Origin: Pseudomonadota bacterium
Lineage (GTDB): Bacteria > Myxococcota_A > Polyangia > Haliangiales > Haliangiaceae
Direction: 5' to 3'
Assembly (NCBI GenBank): GCA_023386455.1
Contig: JAEWJO010000677.1
Span: 1 to 5,954, forward strand
DNA: 5,954 nt
Positions 1 to 5,954 of this stretch are shown in pieces (the first letter of the stretch is position 1; every line of letters begins with the position of its first letter). The notes under the pieces were generated by a model, which saw only the letters and a list, made by a program, of their open reading frames with translations, did no database searches and was not told the DNA's origin. The translations under genes and the position numbers were made by a program.

Positions 1-1
1 G

Positions 2-955
2 CGCGAGCTCGACCAGCTGGCGCTGCGCTACCGGCTCGGCGCCGGCGGCATCGCCGGTGGTGCGTCCGCGGCCCGCGCGCTGCGCGAGGCGCGCGATCCG
101 GGCTCGCCGCTGACGCCGCACGATCTGCAGGAAGGCATTCGCAACAACATCGCCGAGCGCCTCGGCGATCTCGCCACGCGCGTCGAGGTCTCGCAGTCGT
201 GGGACGACCTCGTGCTGCCGCCCGACACGCTCGAGGACGTGCGCTCGCTGATCGCGCGCGTCAAGCACGCGCACCAGGTCTACGAGAAGTGGGGCTTCAA
301 GCAGAAGATGCCGCGCGGCATCGGCGTCGCCGCCCTGTTCTCGGGTCCGCCTGGCACCGGCAAGACGATGGTCGCCGGGCTGCTCGCACGCGAGCTCGAC
401 CTCGAGCTGTATCAGATCGATCTCTCGAAGGTCGTCTCCAAGTGGGTCGGCGAGACCGAGAAGCAGCTCGCGAAGATCTTCGAGGCGGCCGATGCCGGCC
501 ACGCCCTGCTCCTGTTCGACGAGGCCGACTCGCTGTTCGCGAAGCGCACGGAGGTGAAGTCCGCCGTCGATCGCTACGCGAACCTCGAGGTGAACTTCCT
601 GCTCCAGCGGATCGAGAGCTTCGGCGGCGTCACGGTGCTGACGACGAACCTCGACACGAGCATCGATCCCGCGCTGAAGCGGCGGCTCGCATCGCACATC
701 GTGTTCCAGGCGCCGGAGCTCGCGGAGAGCATGAAGCTGTGGGAGCGCATGCTCGCGGCCTCGGCGCCGGTCGTGCGTCCGCTGGATCTCGAGAAGCTCG
801 CCCGCACGTACGAGGCGATGACCGGCGCGAACATCCGCAACGCGGTGCTCGCGGCGGCGTTCTCGGCGGCCTCGGAATCCGCGTCGATCTCGCAGGGCCA
901 CCTCGAGCGAGCCGCGCGCGCCGAGTATCGCGCGATGGGCCGCGTCCTGCGCTGA
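2..955 (+). CDS. AAA-family ATPase, C-terminal part (5' end outside window)
   Basis: The frame is open from the first bases to TGA at 953-955, giving 317 visible residues; the true start lies upstream. A GTG at 212 is in frame, but starting there would cut away coding sequence that reads well, so I treat the gene as 5'-partial. Visible residues 115-122 are the Walker A motif GPPGTGKT. Pore-loop-like KWVGE is at 147-151, Walker B LLLFDEAD has its D/E at 173-174, sensor-1 Asn is at 216 (TTNLD), the Arg-finger pair is in ALKRR at 227-228, and the sensor-2 Arg is at 279 (GANIRNA). This is a complete classical AAA module that should hydrolyse ATP and remodel or thread a protein substrate. Residues 6-26 (LALRYRLGAGGIAGGASAA) resemble the sensor-2 helix of a preceding AAA module, suggesting a tandem protein with a degenerate first domain. 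No membrane segment or signal is visible, so it is likely cytoplasmic. The substrate is unknown. Confidence 0.9.
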   Translation, partial: RELDQLALRYRLGAGGIAGGASAARALREARDPGSPLTPHDLQEGIRNNIAERLGDLATRVEVSQSWDDLVLPPDTLEDVRSLIARVKHAHQVYEKWGFKQKMPRGIGVAALFSGPPGTGKTMVAGLLARELDLELYQIDLSKVVSKWVGETEKQLAKIFEAADAGHALLLFDEADSLFAKRTEVKSAVDRYANLEVNFLLQRIESFGGVTVLTTNLDTSIDPALKRRLASHIVFQAPELAESMKLWERMLAASAPVVRPLDLEKLARTYEAMTGANIRNAVLAAAFSAASESASISQGHLERAARAEYRAMGRVLR

Positions 956-1061
956 GCGATCGCGGACCGTCCATCGCGCATCACCCTACCCGCTCGGCGA
1001 GGAGATCCGCGCACGCTGCGTGGCCCGACCTCCGGCGTTTGGTGCTACTACGGAGGCAGTC
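956..1061 (+). other. Intergenic gap between AAA ATPase and ABC exporter genes
   Basis: This 106-base stretch holds no convincing gene. I see no U-tract terminator after the ATPase stop and no promoter with a good -35/-10 pair. The only clear signal is the ribosome binding site at its 3' end. An in-frame GTG at 1020 could extend the ABC protein by 14 residues, but it lacks a comparable Shine-Dalgarno sequence. Whether the ATPase and exporter are co-transcribed cannot be decided from the sequence. Confidence 0.5.
1052..1056 (+). promoter_or_regulatory. Ribosome binding site (GGAGG) for the first ABC subunit
   Basis: GGAGG lies 5 bases before GTG 1062. This decides the start in favour of GTG 1062 over the in-frame GTG at 1020, which has no such site. 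The protein then begins VDVRSSLGYLRPYRR, the usual short lead-in to the first membrane segment of ABC exporters. Confidence 0.75.
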
Positions 1062-2873
1062 GTGGACGTACGCAGCTCGCTAGGCTACCTCCGCCCGTAC
1101 CGGCGCGTGCTCGTCGGCGGTGTCCTGGCGATGCTGCTCACGAACCTGTGCTTCCTGGGCGTGCCGTACTTCTTGAGCCGCGGCGTCCAGGCGCTCAAGG
1201 ATGGCCACACCGAGGACCTGCCGCGCCACATGGTGCTCCTCATCGTGTTCGCGATCGCGACCGCGGTGACGCGTGTCTGGTCGCGCGTCTCGATCTTCAA
1301 CGCGGCGCGCGCCGCCGAGTACGACCTGCGCTCCGATCTGTTCGGCCACCTCATGCGGTTGTCGCCGGGCTACTACCGCGAGCACCCGACCGGCGACGTC
1401 ATGTCGCGGCTGACGAACGACGTCCAGACGGTGCGTGCGATGTGGGGCGCCGGCCTCGTCCACCTCGCGAACTCGGTCTGCTCGTTCGCGACGGTGCTGA
1501 CGTACATGATCGTCCTCGATCCGGTCGTCGCGCTGCTGTCGATCATTCCCTACCCGCTGATCGTCCTCGTCGGCCAGGCGCTGTCCAAGCGCATCTACCG
1601 GACGACGCGCGAGGTCCAGGCCGAGCTCGGCACGCTGTCGGCGCGCATCCAGGAGGACCTCGGCGCGATCCAGGTGATCAAGACGTACGGCCTCGAGGAG
1701 GTGCGTCGCAAGGGCTTCCTCGAGTCCAGCGTGCGACTCCTCGACAAGAACATGGACGCGGCGAAGGTCCGCATCCAGCTCGGGCCGATCCTCAACACGC
1801 TCGCTCCGCTCGCGGTCGCGATCCTGATCCTCGTCGGTGGACGCGCCGTGATCCACCAGGAGATCGACGTCGGCTTCTACACCGCGTACGGCATCCTGCT
1901 CGCGCAGCTCGTCTGGCCGACGCTGACGCTCGGCTTCATGCTCGCGCTGCTCCAGCGCGGCCGCGCGTCGTGGTCGCGCCTCGTCCAGCTCCAGGACACG
2001 AAGTCCGACATTCCCGACGTCGGCGGCGATGGACCGGCGACGCCGGCGGGGCCCGCGCGCATCGACGTCAAGCACCTGACGATCAAGTACGGCGATCGCG
2101 CCGTGCTCGACGACGTCAGCTTCACGCTCGCGCCGGGAACGATCACGGCGATCGTCGGACGCACCGGCTCGGGCAAGAGCACGCTCGTCGAGTCGCTGTG
2201 CCGGATGAACCCGGTGCCCGCAGGCACCGTGTTCCTCGACGACCACGACATCACGGCGCTGCCGCTCGGCTACCTGCGCGCGCAGCTCGGCTACGCGCCG
2301 CAGGAAGCGTTCCTGTTCTCGACGACGATCGCCGACAACGTCGCGATGGGGTACGGTTCGGGCACCGCGATCCCCGCCGCTCGTCGCGCCGAGCTCGAGC
2401 GCGCCGGTGCCGCCGCGTCGGCGCCCGACGTATCGAACGAACCGCGCGTCACCGCCGCCGCGAAGGCCGCCGGTCTCGAGCGCGACCTCGCGCGGATGCC
2501 CGAGGGCATGGGGACGATCGTCGGCGAGCGCGGTATCACGCTGTCGGGCGGCCAGCGCCAGCGCGTCGCGCTCGCGCGTGCACTCTCGGCGGCGCCGCGG
2601 CTGCTCGTCCTCGACGACTCGCTGTCGAGCGTCGATGCCGAGACCGAGCGCGTGATCCTCGCGAGCCTGCGCGAGGTGATGCACGGCCGCACCGCGGTGC
2701 TGATCTCGCACCGGGTCGCCGCGATCAAGGACGCCGATCAGATCCTCGTGCTCGACCAGGGCAAGGTCGTCGACCACGGGACGCACGAGGAGCTGATCGC
2801 CAAGGGCGGCCTCTACAGCGAGCTGTATCGCACGCAGCTCGAGACACAGTTCGAGCTGCAGGAGGCCGTGTAG
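1062..2873 (+). CDS. Heterodimeric ABC exporter, subunit with degenerate Walker B (LmrC/TM287/MdlA-like)
   Basis: A 603-residue half-transporter in the inner membrane, of normal length for type IV ABC exporters. Six membrane segments are at roughly residues 16-37, 56-76, 131-152, 154-175, 243-264 and 270-297. The nucleotide-binding domain follows: A-loop Tyr 343, Walker A GRTGSGKST at 366-374, Q-loop Gln 414, signature LSGGQ at 494-498, Walker B LLVLDD with Asp 518, and H-loop His 550. The position of the catalytic Glu is Asp 519 (LDDSLSSVD). This is the known mark of the degenerate-site subunit in heterodimeric exporters such as TM287 and LmrC. The next gene supplies the complementary subunit, so they should act as a pair exporting drugs, lipids or peptides; the real substrate is not readable from sequence. 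The Q-loop-to-signature spacing is about 80 residues versus 55-60 usually, because of an Ala/Gly/Glu-rich insert near residues 432-457. GTG 1062 is chosen as start because of the GGAGG just upstream. Confidence 0.92.
   Translation: MDVRSSLGYLRPYRRVLVGGVLAMLLTNLCFLGVPYFLSRGVQALKDGHTEDLPRHMVLLIVFAIATAVTRVWSRVSIFNAARAAEYDLRSDLFGHLMRLSPGYYREHPTGDVMSRLTNDVQTVRAMWGAGLVHLANSVCSFATVLTYMIVLDPVVALLSIIPYPLIVLVGQALSKRIYRTTREVQAELGTLSARIQEDLGAIQVIKTYGLEEVRRKGFLESSVRLLDKNMDAAKVRIQLGPILNTLAPLAVAILILVGGRAVIHQEIDVGFYTAYGILLAQLVWPTLTLGFMLALLQRGRASWSRLVQLQDTKSDIPDVGGDGPATPAGPARIDVKHLTIKYGDRAVLDDVSFTLAPGTITAIVGRTGSGKSTLVESLCRMNPVPAGTVFLDDHDITALPLGYLRAQLGYAPQEAFLFSTTIADNVAMGYGSGTAIPAARRAELERAGAAASAPDVSNEPRVTAAAKAAGLERDLARMPEGMGTIVGERGITLSGGQRQRVALARALSAAPRLLVLDDSLSSVDAETERVILASLREVMHGRTAVLISHRVAAIKDADQILVLDQGKVVDHGTHEELIAKGGLYSELYRTQLETQFELQEAV
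2860..2865 (+). promoter_or_regulatory. Ribosome binding site (AGGAGG) inside the upstream gene, with TAGTG stop/start overlap
   Basis: AGGAGG lies in the last codons of the first ABC gene, 7 bases before GTG 2873. The stop TAG (2871-2873) and the start GTG (2873-2875) share one G. This layout is typical of translational coupling and would favour equal amounts of the two subunits, as a heterodimer needs. It also fixes the start of the second subunit. Confidence 0.8.
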
Positions 2874-4681
2874 TGGCTACCGCGGCGCCTCCGAAGAAGA
2901 CCGGCATCGAAGCCGAGGCGGTCCTCGGCAAGGCCTACGACGTCCGGCTGATCCGCCGGGTGTCGAAGTACATCCGGCCGCACGCCCACCTGCTCGGCAT
3001 CTGGGTCGTCTGCATGCTGACGACGATCGGGTTCGAGCTCGCGCAGCCGTACCTGTTCATGTACTCGCTGCAGCACCACATCATCCCGGGCGACATCGAC
3101 GCCCTGCCGATGGACGCGCTGCTCTACGTCGGTCTCGTCATCTGCCAGAACCTGTCGTCGTACGTCGAGCAGTGGGTCCTCCAGCTCGCGGGCCAGCGCA
3201 CGATGCACGGCCTGCGCATCGCGATCTTCGACCACGTGCTGTCGCAGCGCGCCGCGTTCTTCGACCGGATCCCGGTCGGCCGGCTGATGACGCGCATGAC
3301 GAACGACATCGAGAGCCTCAACGAGATGTTCGCGCAGGGCGCGATCACGCTGATCGCCGACGCCGTCAAGGCGGTGATCATCATCGTGATCATGCTGCGG
3401 ATGGACGTCGAGCTGTCGCTCATGACGCTCGCGACGTTGCCTCTCGTGATCGTGCTCGTCGAGTACGCGCGCCGCGCGATGCGCAAGTCGTTCCGCCAGA
3501 TCCGCGTGCGACTCGCCGCGATGAACGCGTTCGCGCAGGAGCACCTGTTCGGCATCCGCGTCGTCCAGCTGCTCGGCCGCGGCCAGATCGCGCAGCGCGA
3601 GTACGACGAGATCAACGCCGGCCATCGCGACGCCTACCTGCTGCAGATTCGCGCCGACGCCTCGATGTACGCGTTCGTCGACGCGATCGGCCGGATCGCG
3701 ACCGCGCTGATCGTGTGGTGGGCGGCCGGCCACCGCGCTCAGGACATCGCGACGGTCGCGATCGTCGTCGTGTTCATCGAGTACATCAACAAGTTCTTCG
3801 TCCCGATCCGCGACCTCTCGGCGAAGTACGCCGTCATGCAGGGCGCGATGGCGGCGAGCGAACGGATCTTCCAGCTGCTCGACACCGAGGAGTACGACGG
3901 CGGCGTCTACGCGAGCGCGACGAAGCCCGACGACGATCCGGCGGCGCGCGACAGCGGCCCCGCGGTCGAGCTCGCGGGCGTCCACTTCAGCTACGGCGCC
4001 GAGCCGGTGCTGCGCGGGGTCGACCTGCGCGTGCCGCGAGGCGCGACCGTCGCGGTCGTCGGCGCGACCGGCTCCGGCAAGTCGCCCGTCATCAAGCTGC
4101 TGACGCGGCTCTACGAGCGCGACCGCGGCTCGATCTGCATCGACGGCGTCGACGTCCGCGATCTCCCGCTCGACGAGCTGCGCCGGCGAATCACCGTCGT
4201 CTCGCAGGACGTCACGTTGTTCGCCGGGTCGCTCGCCGACAACATCGCGCTCGGCAAGACCTACGATCCGGTTCGGATGGACGAGGCCGTGAAGAGGGTC
4301 GGCCTCGACCGCGCGCTCGTCCGCCGCGCCGCGGACACGAACGCGAAGGTCGCCGAGCGCGGCGCGAACTTCTCCGCCGGCGAGCGCCAGCTCGTCGCGT
4401 TCGCCCGTGCGCTGCTCCGCGATCCGGAGATCCTCGTACTCGACGAGGCGACGGCGCACGTCGATCCGGAGGCCGAGGAGCTGATCGAGCGCGGCGTCGC
4501 GGAGCTGATGAAGGGCCGCACGACGCTCGTGATTGCCCACCGCCTGTCGACCATCCGTAACGCCGACCTGATCGTCGTCATGGACAAGGGTCAGATCATC
4601 GAGCAGGGCACTCACGACGAGCTGGTCGCCAAGGGTGGCCTGTACGCGGCACTCGAGAAGACGTTCCGCCGCCAGGAATGA
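2873..4681 (+). CDS. Heterodimeric ABC exporter, subunit with catalytic Glu and degenerate signature (LmrD/TM288/MdlB-like)
   Basis: A 602-residue half-transporter, partner of the preceding subunit. After a soluble N-terminal tail of about 37 residues, membrane segments are at roughly 38-58, 82-104, 156-176, 178-197, 266-285 and 291-312. A coupling-helix region reads GRLMTRMTNDIESLNEMF near 136-153. The nucleotide-binding domain has A-loop Tyr 374, Walker A GATGSGKS at 397-404, Q-loop Gln 445, signature FSAGE at 500-504, Walker B VLDE with Asp 524 and catalytic Glu 525, and H-loop His 556. The signature departs from LSGGQ, as expected for the TM288/LmrD-type subunit. In known heterodimers this subunit's Walker motifs pair with the partner's LSGGQ to make the one competent ATP site. 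The residue after the Walker A Ser is Pro 405 (codon CCC at 4085-4087) where Thr is usual (GKST); ACC would need only one base change. This could be a real variant or a sequence error. Otherwise the protein looks intact. Confidence 0.92.
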   Translation: MATAAPPKKTGIEAEAVLGKAYDVRLIRRVSKYIRPHAHLLGIWVVCMLTTIGFELAQPYLFMYSLQHHIIPGDIDALPMDALLYVGLVICQNLSSYVEQWVLQLAGQRTMHGLRIAIFDHVLSQRAAFFDRIPVGRLMTRMTNDIESLNEMFAQGAITLIADAVKAVIIIVIMLRMDVELSLMTLATLPLVIVLVEYARRAMRKSFRQIRVRLAAMNAFAQEHLFGIRVVQLLGRGQIAQREYDEINAGHRDAYLLQIRADASMYAFVDAIGRIATALIVWWAAGHRAQDIATVAIVVVFIEYINKFFVPIRDLSAKYAVMQGAMAASERIFQLLDTEEYDGGVYASATKPDDDPAARDSGPAVELAGVHFSYGAEPVLRGVDLRVPRGATVAVVGATGSGKSPVIKLLTRLYERDRGSICIDGVDVRDLPLDELRRRITVVSQDVTLFAGSLADNIALGKTYDPVRMDEAVKRVGLDRALVRRAADTNAKVAERGANFSAGERQLVAFARALLRDPEILVLDEATAHVDPEAEELIERGVAELMKGRTTLVIAHRLSTIRNADLIVVMDKGQIIEQGTHDELVAKGGLYAALEKTFRRQE

Positions 4682-4708
4682 CGCTCAACCCCGCATCATT
4701 TTGCGTCA

Positions 4709-4724
4709 CTGCGCGAGTGCGCAG
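4709..4724 (+). other. Small inverted repeat after the ABC operon
   Basis: CTGCGC-GAGT-GCGCAG forms a perfect 6-base-pair stem with a 4-base loop, 27 bases after the stop codon of the second ABC gene. There is no T-run after it, so it is not a standard intrinsic terminator. It could stabilise the mRNA 3' end, or it could be chance in GC-rich DNA. Confidence 0.3.
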
Positions 4725-4744
4725 ATGTGGCCTGACCGGGTACT

Positions 4745-4779
4745 CCCAAAGGCTGGTCGCTAGTTAGCGATCCATTGGG
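4745..4779 (+). promoter_or_regulatory. Imperfect stem-loop / dyad upstream of the kinase gene
   Basis: The core TCGCTA-GT-TAGCGA (4757-4770) is a perfect 6+6 dyad. It is flanked by a second pair of arms, CCCAA (4745-4749) with TTGGG (4775-4779), plus GG (4751-4752) with CC (4772-4773). These form an RNA hairpin with one A-A mismatch and an asymmetric internal loop. As DNA, the core dyad would cover the -35 region of the promoter proposed at 4780-4785 and could be an operator. As RNA, it could be a 3' structure of upstream transcripts; no T-run follows. The base pairing is visible; the role is inferred. Confidence 0.45.
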
Positions 4780-4785
4780 TATCAT
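4780..4785 (+). promoter_or_regulatory. Possible -10 element (TATCAT) for the kinase gene
   Basis: TATCAT matches the sigma-70 consensus TATAAT at five of six positions in a region with less GC than its surroundings. No good TTGACA-like -35 lies 16-18 bases upstream; that space is taken by the dyad at 4757-4770. Transcription from here would begin around 4791-4795, almost exactly at the ATG of the kinase. The call rests on one short motif and is tentative. Confidence 0.3.
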
Positions 4786-4794
4786 CCAGTACCG

Positions 4795-5954
4795 ATGTCC
4801 TCCGGGATGTACGAACGACTGCGCGTCGCAGTCGACGTCATGGCGGACGGCGCGATCCTCGCCGATACGCGTACCGGCGAGGTGATCATCAACCGCGCCG
4901 CACGCGTGATGCTCGGCGTTCCGCAGGACGAGCCGGTCAACACCGCGTACCTGAAGGACGTCGTCGGGTTCTATCCGTTCGACCTCGCCGCGGGTGCGCC
5001 CGACGGCCAGCCGATCCGCGAGGAGGTTCGCATCGGCGAGCGCGTGCTCCACTCGGTCGTCACGCCGCTCCGCGAGGAGGGCGAGCCGATCGGCGCGATC
5101 GTCGTGCTCCGTGATCTCGGCGACACCGCCGACGTCGCGCGCCGCCGCGCCGAGTTCGCCCAGGTGATGAGCCACGAGCTGCGCACGCCGCTGACGTCGA
5201 TCGCGGGCGCGCTCGACATCGTGCTCTCGGGCTACGCCGGTCCGCTCACCGATCGCCAGCTGCGCTACGTCGACATGGCGCGCCAGGCGGCGACGCGCAT
5301 GAACCAGCTCGTCGATCAGCTGCTCGACCTCGCTCGCGCGCAGGCCGGCTCGATCACGGTGTCGGCGGCGCCGGTGCAGCTCGATCGGCTCGCGCGCGAG
5401 GTGATCGACCGCTACCGCGCGCCTGCCGCGACGAAGCAGCTGACGATCGTCCTCGGCGCCTCCGCCGACGACATCTCGATCCTCGGCGACCCGGAGCGCC
5501 TCGCGCAGGTGCTCGGTAACCTCATCACGAACGCGATCCGGTTCGCGCCCGCGAACGGCGTGATCGATGTCCAGGTGTTCGGCCCGCCGCTGTCCGAGGA
5601 CGCGGTCGGCGTGTCCGTCCACAACTCCGGCGATCCGATCGCGCCCGAGGATCACGAGCGCATCTTCGAGCCGTTCTCGGCGTCGAGCCGGCGCGTCGGC
5701 GGCACGGCGCTCGGCCTCTCGATCTCGCGCACGATCGTCGAGGCACACGGCGGCCGGATCTGGGTCGAGTCCGGCTCCGGCGGTACGAAGTTCGTGTTCA
5801 CGCTGCCGGTCTCGGCGAAGTCCGACAAGTCGATCCAGATCCCGAGCGCGCTCGAGACCCGGCCGAACCGCCGCGGCCTCGGCGAGAACTCGGTCGCGCT
5901 CGTCGTCGACGACGACTCCCGCCGCGCGCTGCTGCTGAAGGGCCTGCTCATGTC
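4795..5954 (+). CDS. PAS-containing hybrid sensor histidine kinase (3' end outside window)
   Basis: ATG 4795 opens a frame with no stop to the window end (386 full codons visible). An in-frame TAG at 4765-4767 and no start codon before 4795 make this the earliest start. No Shine-Dalgarno is evident. Domains in order: a PAS-like sensor at about 5-105; the dimerisation/phosphoacceptor helices with H-box FAQVMSHELRTPL and His 127; and the HATPase domain from about 225 to 340. The latter has N-box Asn 242 and 246 (GNLITNAIRFAP), a G1 box reading HNSGDPI with Asn 277 where Asp is usual, F-box IFEPF at 290-294, and a G2 box GTALGL at 303-308 with Ala 305 where Gly is usual. A linker of about 25 residues is followed by VALVVDDD (acidic residues 372-374), the first strand and acidic pocket of a receiver domain. 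The phospho-accepting Asp lies beyond the window. No membrane segment is seen, so it likely senses a cytoplasmic signal or ligand through PAS. Signal and target are unknown; it starts a separate unit after the ABC genes. Confidence 0.9.
   Translation, partial: MSSGMYERLRVAVDVMADGAILADTRTGEVIINRAARVMLGVPQDEPVNTAYLKDVVGFYPFDLAAGAPDGQPIREEVRIGERVLHSVVTPLREEGEPIGAIVVLRDLGDTADVARRRAEFAQVMSHELRTPLTSIAGALDIVLSGYAGPLTDRQLRYVDMARQAATRMNQLVDQLLDLARAQAGSITVSAAPVQLDRLAREVIDRYRAPAATKQLTIVLGASADDISILGDPERLAQVLGNLITNAIRFAPANGVIDVQVFGPPLSEDAVGVSVHNSGDPIAPEDHERIFEPFSASSRRVGGTALGLSISRTIVEAHGGRIWVESGSGGTKFVFTLPVSAKSDKSIQIPSALETRPNRRGLGENSVALVVDDDSRRALLLKGLLM

Noticed and set aside
956..963. GCGATCGC palindrome after the ATPase stop
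   Set aside because: The octamer also occurs inside coding sequence (1251-1258) and is expected by chance in DNA this rich in GC; no function is supported.
199..1083. Overlapping plus-strand frame across the AAA ATPase gene
   Set aside because: The translation is Arg/Ala-rich without motifs, while the frame 2-955 carries Walker A, Walker B, sensors and Arg fingers.
1080..2786. Long minus-strand open frame opposite the first ABC gene (568 codons)
   Set aside because: Its product is Arg/Asp/Glu/His-rich with no domain. It mirrors a gene with clear ABC motifs, and such antisense frames are expected from strong GC3 bias.
1148..2872. Plus-strand frame running through the first ABC gene into the second, as if one 1177-residue protein
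   Set aside because: The part before 2873 is an Arg/Pro/Ala-rich shadow of the first gene. The real second subunit starts at GTG 2873 with its own AGGAGG.
3375..3396. Repetitive GTGATCATCATCGTGATCAT stretch
   Set aside because: It is coding sequence for an Ile/Val-rich membrane segment (VIIIVIM) of the second ABC subunit, not a repeat element.
2813..4615. Long minus-strand open frame opposite the second ABC gene (600 codons)
   Set aside because: Same pattern: charged low-complexity translation, and the plus strand carries a full exporter with all motifs.
4709..4724. Intrinsic terminator after the ABC operon
   Set aside because: The stem is short and no T-run follows, so I list it only as an inverted repeat.
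4696..5748. Minus-strand open frame opposite the kinase gene (350 codons)
   Set aside because: No recognisable domain and biased composition. The plus strand encodes intact PAS, HisKA and HATPase motifs.

Overview
The window is very GC-rich with a strong G/C preference at third codon positions. All four genes read on the + strand. Composition and gene types (a tandem AAA ATPase, a paired ABC exporter, a PAS-containing hybrid histidine kinase) fit a large-genome, high-GC bacterium, most plausibly a myxobacterium-like member of Myxococcota. No marker gene settles this, so the taxonomy is an inference.

Layout. (1) Positions 2-955 hold the 3' part of a gene for a AAA-family ATPase. The visible protein starts in what looks like the tail of a first, degenerate AAA module and continues into a complete, canonical AAA module. 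(2) A 106-base gap leads to two overlapping genes, 1062-2873 and 2873-4681. Each encodes a full ABC half-transporter with six membrane segments and one nucleotide-binding domain. They join through a one-base TAGTG overlap and are almost certainly co-translated. (3) A 113-base intergenic stretch (4682-4794) has lower GC and holds two inverted repeats and a possible -10 element. (4) From 4795 to the window end runs a cytoplasmic PAS-HisKA-HATPase kinase continuing into a response-regulator receiver domain that is cut off by the window edge.

How the genes work together. The two ABC proteins form a heterodimeric exporter of the LmrCD/TM287-288/MdlAB/BmrCD type with asymmetric ATP sites. The first subunit has a canonical LSGGQ signature but Asp in place of the catalytic Glu. 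The second has the catalytic Glu but a degenerate FSAGE signature. One ATP site should therefore be competent and the other degenerate. The competent site carries an odd GKSP in place of GKST in Walker A, one base away from the usual codon. Nothing in the sequence functionally ties the AAA ATPase or the kinase to the exporter beyond proximity and shared strand.

I see no mobile element, CRISPR array, tRNA or rRNA. The most interesting points are the Walker A proline, the 20-odd-residue insert in the first ABC subunit, the structured region upstream of the kinase with a possible leaderless start, and the altered ATP-binding boxes of the kinase. I do not see a clearly new biological system in this window.
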